From Lentibacillus daqui (GTDB lineage: Bacteria; Bacillota; Bacilli; Bacillales; Amphibacillaceae), in contig NZ_CP114176.1 in assembly GCF_027186265.1 (NCBI RefSeq), forward strand, positions 3,348,001 through 3,412,000: DNA of 64,000 bases. The letters run 5' to 3'. Both the position numbers and the translations under genes were made by a program. Below are positions 27,261 through 37,432 of this stretch, in pieces. The notes under the pieces are model-generated. The model saw only the letters and a program-made list of their open reading frames with translations. It had not been told where the DNA came from and did not search any database. Position 1 is the stretch's first letter. Every line of letters begins with the position of its first letter.

Positions 27261-28277
27261 CTATAATTTACGGTGCTTCTTTAATGCTACTACATTAAGC
27301 AAAATGAATACCAATGAAAAGCCAAGCAAAACCAGAATATCTGTTAGGACCGAGTGAAGCCCCTGTCCCCGGAGCATGATTTCCTTCAATGCATCACCGC
27401 CATAGGTTAACGGCATGATTTTACCAATGGCGTTAATCCAGCCAACCTGTTCAGTGTGAAAGATTCCGGAAAAAAATACTTGTGGGACAATGACAATAGG
27501 GACAAACTGAATCATCTGGAATTCATTTTTGGCGTATGCCGATAATAGTGTACCCAGGCTTTGTGCTGCAATTGCCAGCAGAAATGTAATGCATAAGACA
27601 GAGATGATTGATCCTGCCATATACATTCGCAGTACATAGACCGAATAAAGAACAATAATAATCGACTGGATGATAATAAACACGCCAAATCCGCCCATGT
27701 AACCTACAACAATTTCAAAGCGTCGTAATGGGGTTGCCAGCAGTCGTTCCAGTGTTCCTTGTGTCCGCTCTCGTAAAAATGATACTCCACTTAACAAAAA
27801 GACAAAAAAGAACACGAAAAACCCAATAAGGACTGGCCCAATATTATCAAACAGTTGTAAATCACTTGATCCGTGTAAAAAATGGATGTCCATATCCAAT
27901 GCCCGCGGATTTAGCTGTCTGGATACTTGGCTGAATAATTGCTGTACGGCCTTGCTTGCAGTCGGATCACTGCCTTCCATCGTTAGTTCCGGCTGCTTCT
28001 TTCCCCAAGACAAATGGGCATCGATCGTATTATTCTGCAATGCCGCCCTTGCCTCTTGATCACCCATAACCTTGATGTTGGCGTCCTCTTCTTCCAAAAT
28101 GTTCTGGACAGCATCCGGCGCATCAGTAATCGCAATGACAGGTTCGTATGCTTTCATATCCAATACGACCCACAATAGTGTCAGGACAAATAATGGTGCG
28201 ATAAATAATAACGCCAGACTCCGCTTATCCATTTTAAACTGCAAAATAATCCGTTTAATAATTGACACGATACGCAT
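27261..28277 (-). CDS. ABC-2 type transporter permease (drug or lipid exporter)
   Basis: A membrane subunit of about 338 residues: one N-terminal span, an extracytoplasmic loop (about 45-165), then five to six spans with the ABC-2 motif RERTQGTLERLLATPLRR. The frame is open to 28349, but ATG at 28277 preceded by GGGGTGAG is the credible start, placing it five bases after the stop of the ATPase gene. It pairs with that ATPase as a DrrB/YhgE-like exporter. Substrate unknown. Confidence 0.82.
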   Translation of the reverse strand: MRIVSIIKRIILQFKMDKRSLALLFIAPLFVLTLLWVVLDMKAYEPVIAITDAPDAVQNILEEEDANIKVMGDQEARAALQNNTIDAHLSWGKKQPELTMEGSDPTASKAVQQLFSQVSRQLNPRALDMDIHFLHGSSDLQLFDNIGPVLIGFFVFFFVFLLSGVSFLRERTQGTLERLLATPLRRFEIVVGYMGGFGVFIIIQSIIIVLYSVYVLRMYMAGSIISVLCITFLLAIAAQSLGTLLSAYAKNEFQMIQFVPIVIVPQVFFSGIFHTEQVGWINAIGKIMPLTYGGDALKEIMLRGQGLHSVLTDILVLLGFSLVFILLNVVALKKHRKL

Positions 28278-28281
28278 TCTC

Positions 28282-29007
28282 TCACCCCTTTGAAGCTGTT
28301 GTTTCGCCGCCATAGTATAAAAATGCTGCTTCCAATGATTCAGTTTCACTTTTTTCCATTAATTCATTCGGACTGCCATGGGCAATGACGTATCCATTCC
28401 TTAGCAATGCCAGACTGTCGCATTTTTCCGCTTCATCCATCACATGGGTCGTTACGATAATCGTTGTTCCCTGTTTTTGCAGCTCCTTTAGATCCGCCCA
28501 AATAGAAGCCCGCAAAACCGGGTCAATACCAACAGTTGGTTCATCCAAAATAAGCAACTTCGGCTGATGTAACAAGGCAGCCGCCAATGACATTCTCCGT
28601 TTCATCCCACCCGAATAGTACTCCAGTGTTTTATCCAGATGGTCGGTTAAATTCACCATCTTGGCAACCTGTTTAATCCGTTCCTCCCGCTCACGTTTTG
28701 GAATCCGGTAGATGCCCGCAAAAAAGTCTAAATTTTGCCTTGCTGTTAATTCCCCATATAATGCGTCGGATTGCGCCATATAGCCAATCTCCTGCATGAC
28801 GTTTAACGAGGGTATCCGTTCTTGATCAATGGTTACCGCACCACTAGTCGGCTCTAAAAGTCCAATGATAATCTTCACCAATGTCGTCTTTCCTGACCCA
28901 GAAGGCCCAAGCAGTCCGAATAATTGTCCTTCAGGTATCGTAAAATCAATGTTCCGTAAAACAATCTCCTTTTCAAAACGATGCTCAATTTGATGCAACT
29001 TGATCAT
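28282..29007 (-). CDS. ABC transporter ATP-binding protein (partner of the ABC-2 permease)
   Basis: A 241-residue ATPase with Walker A (GPSGSGKTT), Q-loop (GYMAQSDALYGEL), signature (YSGGMKRRMSLA), Walker B (LLILDEPTVGID) and H-loop (TTHVMDEAE). The DrrA-like signature and adjacent ABC-2 permease and TetR genes suggest a regulated multidrug or lipid exporter. It is the first gene of the operon. Its promoter lies in 29008-29356, shared divergently with the ThrE-like genes. Confidence 0.88.
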   Translation of the reverse strand: MIKLHQIEHRFEKEIVLRNIDFTIPEGQLFGLLGPSGSGKTTLVKIIIGLLEPTSGAVTIDQERIPSLNVMQEIGYMAQSDALYGELTARQNLDFFAGIYRIPKREREERIKQVAKMVNLTDHLDKTLEYYSGGMKRRMSLAAALLHQPKLLILDEPTVGIDPVLRASIWADLKELQKQGTTIIVTTHVMDEAEKCDSLALLRNGYVIAHGSPNELMEKSETESLEAAFLYYGGETTASKG

Positions 29008-29356
29008 CTTTTATCCCCTCCCATTTTTAATGGTTTATCTGTTGTAAGTGATTACTCACATTATACGAGGAATGAACCGATTTGTAAACATGAATCATTT
29101 TTTCATGCATACATATTATTGGACATCACATAATGGAGGTTGACATCGAACGCCTCCTCGATGAATGAATCAAACCTCCATACGTCATGATATAACCTAA
29201 ATACGTGGCAATGAAAGTTTTGCCCAGGACGTATTTGGGTTGGTCACCACGGAACCGGAACTTTGCCTCAATCTGTTTTACTTCCCATTTGTACCCCTTC
29301 CCCTTATACTATTGACAGGTATTTGCATGTATTTCCGTATGTGAGGTGTTTTTGGA
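29008..29356. other. Divergent promoter region
   Basis: About 350 bases between the ABC exporter operon (minus) and the threonine/serine exporter pair (plus). The TetR operator is expected here, but I could not identify a convincing palindrome. No gene is seen. Confidence 0.35.
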
Positions 29357-30100
29357 ATGAATGATCCTATTTCTGTTTCCATGGTCTGTATGCTGGCGGG
29401 AAAAATTACACTGGAAAGCGGTGCCGAAACACACAGAGTAGAAGACACCATGAATCGTATTGCCTCTGCATTCGGGCTTGAAGATGCACAAAGCTATGCT
29501 ACACCAACCGGCATCAATTTTTCATCGGGTCCAGCCGAATCAACCAACTTTATCCGAATTTCCAACCGCTCGACGGATTTGCATAAAATCGCGAATGTAA
29601 ATGATATTTCACGGAAAATTACTGCTGGTGAAGTGGATCTGCCCGGCGCTTTAAAACTATTAAAAGAAGTAGACCGAGCCAAATTAACATTTCCGGGCTG
29701 GATGCAAATTATTTCTGCTGCATTTGTCAGTGGCAGTTTTGCATTTATGTTTGGCGGGACATGGCTCAACTACCTGCCAGCTTTTTTTATTGGTGGATTG
29801 GGATTTGCCGCCTTGATTGGTTGTGACCGGTTCATTAACACGCGTTTCATTTCAGAATTTCTTGCTTCTATCCTGATTGGCCTGTTGGCGTTTATTTCTA
29901 TTTATTGTGGGTGGGGGTCCGATTTGAATAAAATCATCATCGGTGCGGTAATGCCCCTGGTACCTGGTTTGCATATTACCAATGCTGTTCGCGATTTAAT
30001 GGCAGGTCATTTAATCGCCGGTCTCTCCAAAGGTGTTGAAGCATTTTTAACTGCCTTTGCGATTGGGGCAGGTGTAGCTGTTGTGATTGGAATAATATAA
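29357..30100 (+). CDS. Threonine/serine exporter, ThrE N-terminal-type subunit
   Basis: A 247-residue protein corresponding to the first half of ThrE (DUF1212 domain). A soluble segment (residues 1-110) contains the LESGAETHRVEDTMNRI motif, followed by five membrane spans with MPLVPGLHITNAVRDL. Together with the small protein encoded next it should export threonine and serine, as in the split two-gene form common in Firmicutes. ATG is supported by GTGAGGTG upstream. Confidence 0.87.
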   Translation: MNDPISVSMVCMLAGKITLESGAETHRVEDTMNRIASAFGLEDAQSYATPTGINFSSGPAESTNFIRISNRSTDLHKIANVNDISRKITAGEVDLPGALKLLKEVDRAKLTFPGWMQIISAAFVSGSFAFMFGGTWLNYLPAFFIGGLGFAALIGCDRFINTRFISEFLASILIGLLAFISIYCGWGSDLNKIIIGAVMPLVPGLHITNAVRDLMAGHLIAGLSKGVEAFLTAFAIGAGVAVVIGII

Positions 30101-30181
30101 GTTTTAAAAAACAGCCTCCTTTAATCTTGTGTTTGCATTTCTGTGCAGTTGAAATTTTAAACAAAAAGGAGTATGACGCCT

Positions 30182-30622
30182 ATGATTATAATAATCGTTA
30201 CACAACTTATCACCAGCTTTATTGCCGCTGCTGGGTTTGGCATCATATTCAACGCCCCGAGGCAGTCACTTATCCAATGTGGATTAATTGGCATGTTAGG
30301 GTGGATACTTTACTACTGGCTAGTTGAACAAGGAATGAATGTCGTTCCTGCAACTGTATTAGCCGCAATGTTAGTTGGTGCGTTAAGCCAAATTTGCGCT
30401 AAACTTTATAAAACACCTATTATCATTTTTATTGTATCAGGAATTATCCCACTTGTACCCGGCGGAAGTGCATATGATGCTATGCGCCACTTTGTCGTCA
30501 ATGATTATTATACAGCCGTCCAATTATCCACCAAAGTTATGCTGCTATCAGGCGGCATTGCTATCGGCCTCATGTTTTCCGAGGTAGTCAACCAACTTAT
30601 TATCAAACTAATTAGAAGATAG
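30182..30622 (+). CDS. Threonine/serine exporter, ThrE C-terminal-type subunit
   Basis: A membrane protein of about 146 residues matching the second half of ThrE (ThrE_2/DUF3815), with four to five spans and the repeated motif IPLVPGGSAYDAMRHF that mirrors MPLVPGL in the partner. Two in-frame ATGs exist. AAAGGAG sits one base before the first (30173) but ten before the second (30182), so the second is preferred. It lies about 80 bases after its partner, forming an operon. Confidence 0.87.
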   Translation: MIIIIVTQLITSFIAAAGFGIIFNAPRQSLIQCGLIGMLGWILYYWLVEQGMNVVPATVLAAMLVGALSQICAKLYKTPIIIFIVSGIIPLVPGGSAYDAMRHFVVNDYYTAVQLSTKVMLLSGGIAIGLMFSEVVNQLIIKLIRR

Positions 30623-30739
30623 CGGGACAGAGGGGCACAATGATATTATTGAAATTTTCGTTAAACTATGGGATAATATTTCCCACAATTCCAACCATGT
30701 TTATCAAAATAAATAACAATCATCAATGGAGGGATAATA

Positions 30740-31891
30740 ATGAATCTATTAGAACTGGATTCAATGGAGGAACGAATCAATCTATTATCTAAAACAGTAA
30801 AACCTTTTACAGAACGTGCAGCAAAGCATGATGAAAATGTATCATTTCCTTTTGAAAACTTTCACGATTTAAAGGAAATTGGTTATCCAGGATTAACCTT
30901 ATCAAAGGAATACGGGGGATTAGGCATATCACTTTATGAAATGCTACGCCATCAAGAGGTTATTGGAAAGGCAGATGGATCGACCGCACTCGGCATTGGC
31001 TGGCATATGGGGATTATGCAACACCTTTCTCAAAATGAAATTTGGGATAAAGAAAAATTTGCAGCCGTTGCACATGATGTAAGAGAAACTGGTGCATTAC
31101 TTAACAACGCTGCATCGGAGCCAGCTACAGGAAGCCCTACCCGCGGCGGTAAACCGGAGACCTTTGCAATAAAAGATGGTACAGGATGGGTTATTAATGG
31201 TAGAAAGACATTCACCACACTTGCCCCTATTCTTAGTTATTTTGTTGTCAGTGCTTCCATCGATGGCACTGATGATGTAGGAAATTTCCTAATAAAACGC
31301 GAAAGAGAAGGCGTACGGGTTGAGGAGACATGGGATTCCATCGCTATGCGTGGTACAGGAAGTCATGATCTTGTACTGGAAAATGTCCATGTTGAAAAAG
31401 ATGATCTTGTGGAAATTCTATCATCTGGTAAAAAGAAACCAGCTGGCTGGCTTTTACACATTCCTGCTTGCTACCTGGGAATCGCACAAGCCGCACAACA
31501 AGCTGCCTTGGAATTTGCAACTAATTATTCGCCTAATAGTATTAAAGGAACCATTTCTGAATTACCAAATGTCAAACAAAAGCTCGGAGAAATGGAACTC
31601 AGCATCCTGGAAGCTAAACATTTTCTTTATTCCGTTGCCAAGAAATGGGATGAAAGCGATGAAGCAACACGGGATACAATGGGACCTGAGCTTGGGGCAG
31701 TTAAATTATCTGTTGTAAATAAAGCAGTACAAGTAGTTGATTTGGCAATGAGAATCGTTGGCGCGCGCAGCCTATCCAAGAAAAACAATTTGCAACTCTA
31801 TTACCGCGATGTCCGGGCAGGGCTTCATAACCCACCAATGGATGACATGACAATTATGCAGCTTGCTGAAAAATCAATTACAGAACATTAG
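30740..31891 (+). CDS. Acyl-CoA dehydrogenase family protein
   Basis: A flavoprotein of 383 residues with the acyl-CoA dehydrogenase fold: N-terminal helical domain (EYGGLGISLYEMLRHQE), central beta domain (GWVINGRKTFTT, then RGTGSHDLVLENV) and C-terminal helical domain. It should oxidise an acyl-CoA or related thioester with FAD. The usual catalytic Glu cannot be placed with certainty, and the substrate is unknown. The ribosome binding site is ATGGAGGG. The gene stands alone and ends at a strong bidirectional terminator. Confidence 0.8.
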   Translation: MNLLELDSMEERINLLSKTVKPFTERAAKHDENVSFPFENFHDLKEIGYPGLTLSKEYGGLGISLYEMLRHQEVIGKADGSTALGIGWHMGIMQHLSQNEIWDKEKFAAVAHDVRETGALLNNAASEPATGSPTRGGKPETFAIKDGTGWVINGRKTFTTLAPILSYFVVSASIDGTDDVGNFLIKREREGVRVEETWDSIAMRGTGSHDLVLENVHVEKDDLVEILSSGKKKPAGWLLHIPACYLGIAQAAQQAALEFATNYSPNSIKGTISELPNVKQKLGEMELSILEAKHFLYSVAKKWDESDEATRDTMGPELGAVKLSVVNKAVQVVDLAMRIVGARSLSKKNNLQLYYRDVRAGLHNPPMDDMTIMQLAEKSITEH

Positions 31892-31922
31892 GAACAGAGG
31901 AGATGCGCAAGGGGGAACCTTG

Positions 31923-31972
31923 AAACCAAGCGGGACAAAAGATATTCCTTCTGTCCCGCTTGGTTTATTTTT
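31923..31972. terminator. Bidirectional terminator between the acyl-CoA dehydrogenase and the RND pump
   Basis: A perfect 15-bp stem, AAACCAAGCGGGACA with TGTCCCGCTTGGTTT, is followed by ATTTTT on the plus strand. The right arm overlaps the stop codon of the convergent RND gene. Confidence 0.85.
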
Positions 31973-34900
31973 CCCTTCTTGTTATTTTTGCTGTCAAGTC
32001 GTCAAACAGGGTATAGACAACCGGAATCAGTAATAGCGTAAAAATACTGGAAACACCCAGGCCGAAAATGATTGTTACGGCAAGTGGCTGTTGTATTTCC
32101 GCCCCTTCACCCAATGCCATGGCAAGTGGAACCATTCCAAAGATCGTTGTTAAAGTGGTCATGAGGATTGGCCGCATCCTGCTCGGACCTGCCTGGATAA
32201 TGGCATCGTAGCGTTCAATCCCTTTTCGCCTCAGGATATTGATATAGTCAACAAACACGATCGAGTTGTTGACGACAATACCGGCAAGCATGATAATCCC
32301 GATAAATGCCGGGATACTTAATGACAGGCCTGTTACCAGCAATCCGATCACAATTCCGATTACCGTGGCAGGTATGGAGAACATAATAATAAATGGAAAC
32401 AGGAAATTCTCAAATTGGACTGCCATCACCGCATAAACAAGAAAAATCGAAAACACGAGCGCCATGGCTAAATCCGAAAAGGAATCCGCCATATCCTCAG
32501 CCTGACCGCCAATATCGTAACTATAGCCGTCAGGAAAATTCATGTCACCCAGACGCGTTTCAATATCTTTTACAATACTTGCCAAATCACGATCAACGAT
32601 ATCACTGGTGACATTGATTTGCGGTTGCTGATTTTCCCGATTTAATGTTGCCGGCCCTTGTACCTCCTCAAAGGCTGCCACCTCTTCCAATGGGATTGTC
32701 TCTCCCTGTGGTGTTTGGATGGTCATATTCTCCAGATCACTAATTGTGCTGTTTTCTTCTTCCGGATACATGAGTGTAACATCCATCTCATGGCCTTCCT
32801 CACGATATTTGGTAGCCATCTGACCGGTAAACAACATCTGGATCTGACCGGAGATTTGTTCTTGCGTTAAACCATACATGGCAGCTTTTTCTTTATCAAT
32901 GGTAACGGTTTGCTGTGGAACTCCTTCCGATGCCGATGATTCCGGATTATAAACACCTTTTATATTGGAAATTTCGTCGACCACCCGATCGCCAAGTTTG
33001 CTTAGTTCTTCATGTTCCGGACCTTTCAGTTGAATTTGCACCGGATTGCCCATACCGACACCACTATCCATCGCACTTACCTTAATATCTGCACCAGCAA
33101 TGTCCTGCAAGTCACCATTAATCTTTTGCACAATCGCTGTGGTTGTTTGTTCACGCTCAGATGCTGGGACAAGCTGCATATTAAAGGTTGCTACGTTTCC
33201 TTGTGCCGCAAGACCCAATTCACCATTGCCAATCTCGGCATAATCAGTTTCCATCAGATCATCATAGCTTTTTAACCGGTCATTGATCTTATCAACTATT
33301 CCTTCTGTATAGTCAAGTGAACTACCCTCTGGCGCCTCCACCTGAATTTGGATTTGCCCTTCGTCTGATGACGGAATGAATTCTGCTCCAATAAATGGAA
33401 TCAGACATAAACTGGCAATGATTGCTGCGAGTGTGCCAAAAATGGTCGATTTCCGATGCCCGAGCACCCATTTCAACACACCGACATACGCATTGTTCAC
33501 ACGTTTTAGCACACGATCAAACCAATACCGCCGTCCGTTGTCCTCCATTGCCTTTGATAATAATTTCGACGACAGCATCGGCACTAGCGTAACCGCAGCA
33601 ATTAGTGATGCAATCAAGGAAAACGATACAGTCAGTGCAAGTGGTGTAAACAAATCGGATGCAATACCCTTCACATAAATCATTGGCAAAAACACCACTA
33701 CAGTAGTCGTTGTTGAAGCAATAACAGCAGGTGCCATTTCGGAAGCCCCTTTTGTTGCGGACTCAAATAAACTATAGCCACGCTGCCGATATGTAAAAAT
33801 ATGTTCCAAAATAACAATCGAGCTGTCGACCATCATTCCAAGCCCGAGCGCTAACCCGCCTAGTGTCAATACATTCAACGTCTCACCGGTAAAATACATT
33901 AACGCAAAGGTGGTAATAATCGCAATCGGAATCGAAATACCAATAACAATCGTTGCCCGAATGCTTTTTAAGAATAAGAGTAACACCAGGATGGAAATAA
34001 TCCCGCCTAGCAAAATATTTTGGACAACAGAGTTAATCGATAGTTTAATAAAGTCAGATGTATCAATAAGGACATTTAAATCAACGCCATCAGGCAGCTG
34101 GTTTTTGATCTCATCCATGCTGTCTCTGATATTATCAGCAACATCTACTGTGTTTGCATCGGTTTTCTTCATAAAGGATAACACAACAGATGGCTCGCCA
34201 TTGACAAGTGTTTTTGTTCCCTGTGCTTTAAATGTATCTTTGATTTTAGCAACATCGCCAACATGAATTTTCGTGCCGTTTTCGGTCTGAACAATCGTTT
34301 GATCAATATCCTCAAGTGAGTCAAATTCGCCGGTTATACGGATTTGCAAGTCCTGATTTCCTTTATCAACGGAACCTGCTGAGGTGGATTGATTGGTGCC
34401 ATTCAATGCTTGCACGAGGGTATCCGCGGTAATCCCATACTGCTGCATTTTAGCCTGATCCAGAACGAGCTGGATTTCTCGCTCCTTGCCACCTTCTACA
34501 GAGACTGACGCAACGCCGCCTTGTCGTTCAAAATATGGAGTCAGTTGTTCATCAGCAACATCAGTCAGATTTGCTGCATCTTCCCCGGTGAGGCCGACCC
34601 ACATGACTGGCATTTGTTCCGGGTTAAAGCGGAGGACACTTGGATCACCAGCATCATCTGGCAGTGCTCCCTTTACCTGATCAATTTTTTCCCGGACATC
34701 GATTAAAGCCTGATCCAAATCGGTGCCGTTTTTAAACATCATCATCACCAGTGAAGAACCAGATTGGGATTGTGTCTGCACGGTTTCAATACCTTCAATG
34801 GAACTAACCGATGACTCAATCGGGCGACTTACCAGATTCTCAACTTCTTGTGGCGCAGCATCTTCATATGTGGTCGCAACTACGGCAATGGGGAGATCGA

Positions 34901-35018
34901 TTTTCGGGAACAAATCCACCACGAGATTCCGCATCGATACGAAACCCAATGCGAGAATCGCCAATACGATCATGATTACCCCAACCGGTCGTTTGACAGA
35001 GGTGTTGACTAGTTTCAC
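31965..35018 (-). CDS. RND-family efflux transporter (SwrC/AcrB type)
   Basis: A 1017-residue proton-driven membrane pump with the RND layout: first span at residues 10-30, a large external loop, a block of spans including GGLALGLGMMVDSSIVILEH (proton-relay Asp region), a second external loop, and a final span block with GIVVNNSIVFVDYINILRRKG. In Bacillus the relative SwrC exports surfactin. Here drug, lipid or surfactant export is likely. It starts with GTG overlapping the adaptor stop (GTGA), so the two are translationally coupled. No outer-membrane partner is expected. Confidence 0.9.
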   Translation of the reverse strand: MKLVNTSVKRPVGVIMIVLAILALGFVSMRNLVVDLFPKIDLPIAVVATTYEDAAPQEVENLVSRPIESSVSSIEGIETVQTQSQSGSSLVMMMFKNGTDLDQALIDVREKIDQVKGALPDDAGDPSVLRFNPEQMPVMWVGLTGEDAANLTDVADEQLTPYFERQGGVASVSVEGGKEREIQLVLDQAKMQQYGITADTLVQALNGTNQSTSAGSVDKGNQDLQIRITGEFDSLEDIDQTIVQTENGTKIHVGDVAKIKDTFKAQGTKTLVNGEPSVVLSFMKKTDANTVDVADNIRDSMDEIKNQLPDGVDLNVLIDTSDFIKLSINSVVQNILLGGIISILVLLLFLKSIRATIVIGISIPIAIITTFALMYFTGETLNVLTLGGLALGLGMMVDSSIVILEHIFTYRQRGYSLFESATKGASEMAPAVIASTTTTVVVFLPMIYVKGIASDLFTPLALTVSFSLIASLIAAVTLVPMLSSKLLSKAMEDNGRRYWFDRVLKRVNNAYVGVLKWVLGHRKSTIFGTLAAIIASLCLIPFIGAEFIPSSDEGQIQIQVEAPEGSSLDYTEGIVDKINDRLKSYDDLMETDYAEIGNGELGLAAQGNVATFNMQLVPASEREQTTTAIVQKINGDLQDIAGADIKVSAMDSGVGMGNPVQIQLKGPEHEELSKLGDRVVDEISNIKGVYNPESSASEGVPQQTVTIDKEKAAMYGLTQEQISGQIQMLFTGQMATKYREEGHEMDVTLMYPEEENSTISDLENMTIQTPQGETIPLEEVAAFEEVQGPATLNRENQQPQINVTSDIVDRDLASIVKDIETRLGDMNFPDGYSYDIGGQAEDMADSFSDLAMALVFSIFLVYAVMAVQFENFLFPFIIMFSIPATVIGIVIGLLVTGLSLSIPAFIGIIMLAGIVVNNSIVFVDYINILRRKGIERYDAIIQAGPSRMRPILMTTLTTIFGMVPLAMALGEGAEIQQPLAVTIIFGLGVSSIFTLLLIPVVYTLFDDLTAKITRREK

Positions 35019-35872
35019 GATGGATTCCCCGCTTTCACCACATTAACCTTACTGCCATCCGCAAGTGTTTGCTGACCGCTTGTTACTACTTTATCGCCCT
35101 TTTTCACATTACCTTTAACCGCTGATTCATCCGATTGTGTTTCTTTCACGGTTATTTCTGTTTTTTTAACCGTATCATGATTTACGATGTATACAAATGA
35201 TTGATCATTCTCCTTCACAATCGCTGCAGTTGGTACAATCAGCGCATCTTTTACTTTTTTGACAGGCAAGTAAAGTTTTGCCACCTCACCGGGTATCAAC
35301 TTTTCCTTATCATTATCAAAAGTTGCCTCTATTGGGTATAATCCTGTATCATTTGGCATTTTATCAATGGACGAAATGGTTGCCTTTACTTCCTTCCCAT
35401 TGATAACCGCTTTATGTTCGTCATCCTTGGTGAATAAATCCATTTCATCAGCTGTGGCATCAACTTTAATTTTCAATGAATCCAAATCGGCAATCACTGC
35501 TAACGGATCAGAATTCGATACCACTGATCCTTCATCGGCAGACAAGCTGGTGACAATGCCGTCATTTGGTGCATAAATATGGTTGTCACCGGAAAGAATA
35601 GCGATTAAATCATCTTTTTCGACTTCATCACCATTCTCCACTTTAAGCGTCTTTATTTCCCCAGGCGTTTCAACCATAATCGGTGTGGACGAGTCCGGAG
35701 CGGTACGGCCATAAACCGTCTTTTCCGTTACCAAATCACCCTGCTCAACCTTGGCAGTTTCCACAGGCGTAACCGATTCTGCTTTCTTTTCCTTTGCATC
35801 ATCGTCTGAACTGCATGCTCCAAGTAAACCAACAAACATCAATACTACCAATGATAAAAATAGTCTGCGCAT
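35015..35872 (-). CDS. RND pump adaptor lipoprotein (membrane fusion protein family)
   Basis: A 285-residue HlyD-like adaptor. It has a lipoprotein signal (LFLSLVVLMFVGLLGAC, lipobox LGAC), a biotinyl/lipoyl-like hairpin region (TPGEIKTLKVENGDEVEKDD, then IYAPNDGIVTSLSADEGSVV) and a C-terminal beta-barrel. It would sit on the outer face of the membrane and assist the pump encoded by the overlapping downstream gene. The promoter region (35873-36092) contains no evident operator. Confidence 0.85.
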   Translation of the reverse strand: MRRLFLSLVVLMFVGLLGACSSDDDAKEKKAESVTPVETAKVEQGDLVTEKTVYGRTAPDSSTPIMVETPGEIKTLKVENGDEVEKDDLIAILSGDNHIYAPNDGIVTSLSADEGSVVSNSDPLAVIADLDSLKIKVDATADEMDLFTKDDEHKAVINGKEVKATISSIDKMPNDTGLYPIEATFDNDKEKLIPGEVAKLYLPVKKVKDALIVPTAAIVKENDQSFVYIVNHDTVKKTEITVKETQSDESAVKGNVKKGDKVVTSGQQTLADGSKVNVVKAGNPS

Positions 35873-36092
35873 CTATGTAACTCCTCTTTTGGGACAGGTC
35901 CACCCGTGTTCTAATATTTCATCCATTCTCATCATACATGGATTCAATTACTTGAAGCAAGTATTATTTTCAAAAAAAAGAAAGTATAAAAGTTGCACTT
36001 TATTCTGTTAAACCAGGATAAACCACGTCCAGCTCAGCACCTGACAAGTAGCTAATCGGGCACTTCTGCCTTTATTCTTTTTCTAATCTTGG

Positions 36093-36557
36093 TCAATGGA
36101 AGAAAGGATGGTTCATTTGCGCAATAACATGACTCGTCCTTTTAAATTGCATATCAATTGCACTTACTGAAGCATTAACATAGAGGCCTGATCCGTCATG
36201 AAAGGCAATAAATGTTTTATCGTCCCGCTGTTCGTAATCGTATATATGGTAATACGAAATCCACACGCAATCACTGTTTTTAATGGAAGCCGTTGGTAAC
36301 ATGTACACATCTTTATGCGGCGCTACCGGTATAGGAAGCTTGCTGCGGGTTTTTAAAATTTTCCCTGCTGCATTTCGTCTCCCTATTAATGTAGAACCGT
36401 TAATTTCACAGCTATGATCAATTATGCACTGTGGTTTATATATGGATGTTCTTTTTCGCCCTGTTTCCAGGATTAAAGAATGATAATAACTGGAACCCTT
36501 TGTAATAATGGCTTTGGTTTTTGGTGTTATGACATAAATCGGTGAAGGTGATTTCAC
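36093..36557 (-). CDS. comK: ComK-family competence transcription factor, short form
   Basis: About 154 residues with recognisable ComK features: CIIDHSCEINGSTLIGRR, then KLPIPVAPHKDVYMLPT and NSDCVWISYYHI, in the order seen in B. subtilis ComK. ComK activates DNA-uptake genes by binding AT-rich boxes. The protein is shorter than the B. subtilis form (192 residues) and ends just after the segment following TFIAFHDG, lacking the C-terminal region used for MecA-mediated control. The frame opens at ATG 36578, but its first codons are themselves an AGGAGG-rich stretch, so GTG at 36557 is the likely start. It may be a functional short paralogue or a truncated gene. Confidence 0.75.
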   Translation of the reverse strand: MKSPSPIYVITPKTKAIITKGSSYYHSLILETGRKRTSIYKPQCIIDHSCEINGSTLIGRRNAAGKILKTRSKLPIPVAPHKDVYMLPTASIKNSDCVWISYYHIYDYEQRDDKTFIAFHDGSGLYVNASVSAIDMQFKRTSHVIAQMNHPFFH

Positions 36558-36688
36558 CGTCCTCCCCCCTCCTATCATTATGAGACTATTATACTATTTT
36601 CATAATAATATTCAAACTAAAGTAACATTTATTTAAATAATATTTACCAAGATTAGCACTTTGTTCCTATTCGTTTGTTACCTTGAAA

Positions 36689-36761
36689 ATAAAAATACGG
36701 ACAGTACATTCCGTTTTGCTATTCCTGTGCTGGAAAAGAAAAACGAAGGAACTGTCCGCTA
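36689..36761 (-). terminator. Terminator after fabZ
   Basis: A long hairpin (CGGACAGTTCC and CGTTTT arms pairing with AAAACGGAA and ACTGTCCG) ends in TATTTTTATTTT on the minus strand, 20 bases after the fabZ stop. Confidence 0.8.
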
Positions 36762-36778
36762 TCATACATTTTTTAGTT

Positions 36779-37198
36779 TCACTTTATCGCAAACATAATT
36801 TCTGCTTCACAGGCAAGTTCACCATCGACTGTTGCTATTCCTTTGCCTTTACCGATTGGTCCCTTTAACCTGAGAATCTCAACCTCTAATTTCAATTGAT
36901 CCCCTGGCTTGACTTGCCGCTTAAACCGGCATTTATCTACACCTGCCAAGAATCCAATTTTCCCCTTATTCTCTTCCTTGCCCAACATAGTAATCGCACC
37001 AACTTGGGCAAGCGCCTCAATAATCAAGACGCCAGGCATAACCGGATAATCGGGAAAATGCCCTTGAAAGAACGGTTCATTGATTGATACATTTTTGATT
37101 CCGGCTACCCGTTTACCCTCATCTACCTCCGTAATTTTATCCACCAATAAAAACGGATAGCGATGGGGGAGAGTTTCTTTTATTTCCTTTGTGTCCAT
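36779..37198 (-). CDS. fabZ: 3-hydroxyacyl-[acyl-carrier-protein] dehydratase FabZ
   Basis: A 139-residue cytoplasmic enzyme of type II fatty acid synthesis that dehydrates 3-hydroxyacyl-ACP. It has the LPHRYPFLLVDKI opening, the catalytic His in FFQGHFPDYPVMPGVLIIEA and the Glu in that same helix. ATG at 37198 follows AAAAGGAG. An upstream ATG at 37258 lacks such a site. Position downstream of mbl matches the Bacillus order mbl ... fabZ. Confidence 0.95.
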   Translation of the reverse strand: MDTKEIKETLPHRYPFLLVDKITEVDEGKRVAGIKNVSINEPFFQGHFPDYPVMPGVLIIEALAQVGAITMLGKEENKGKIGFLAGVDKCRFKRQVKPGDQLKLEVEILRLKGPIGKGKGIATVDGELACEAEIMFAIK

Positions 37199-37432
37199 GT
37201 AACATTCGCTCCTTTTTAATGGTTCAAAAAGAGGACAATCCATCTTTTGAACAAACATTTTTTCCTTTCGTTTCTACATTATAACAAATAGAATGGTAAA
37301 TCGTCGGGATCATTGTCACCCGGGTTTTGACCACAACGTTCCAAGAAGTATGTTTTTGCCTTTCATACTGGCTCCAAATCGCGAATAGATCGTAAAAAAA
37401 TCGGGAATGTTAACGATGAGGAGAGTGATACG

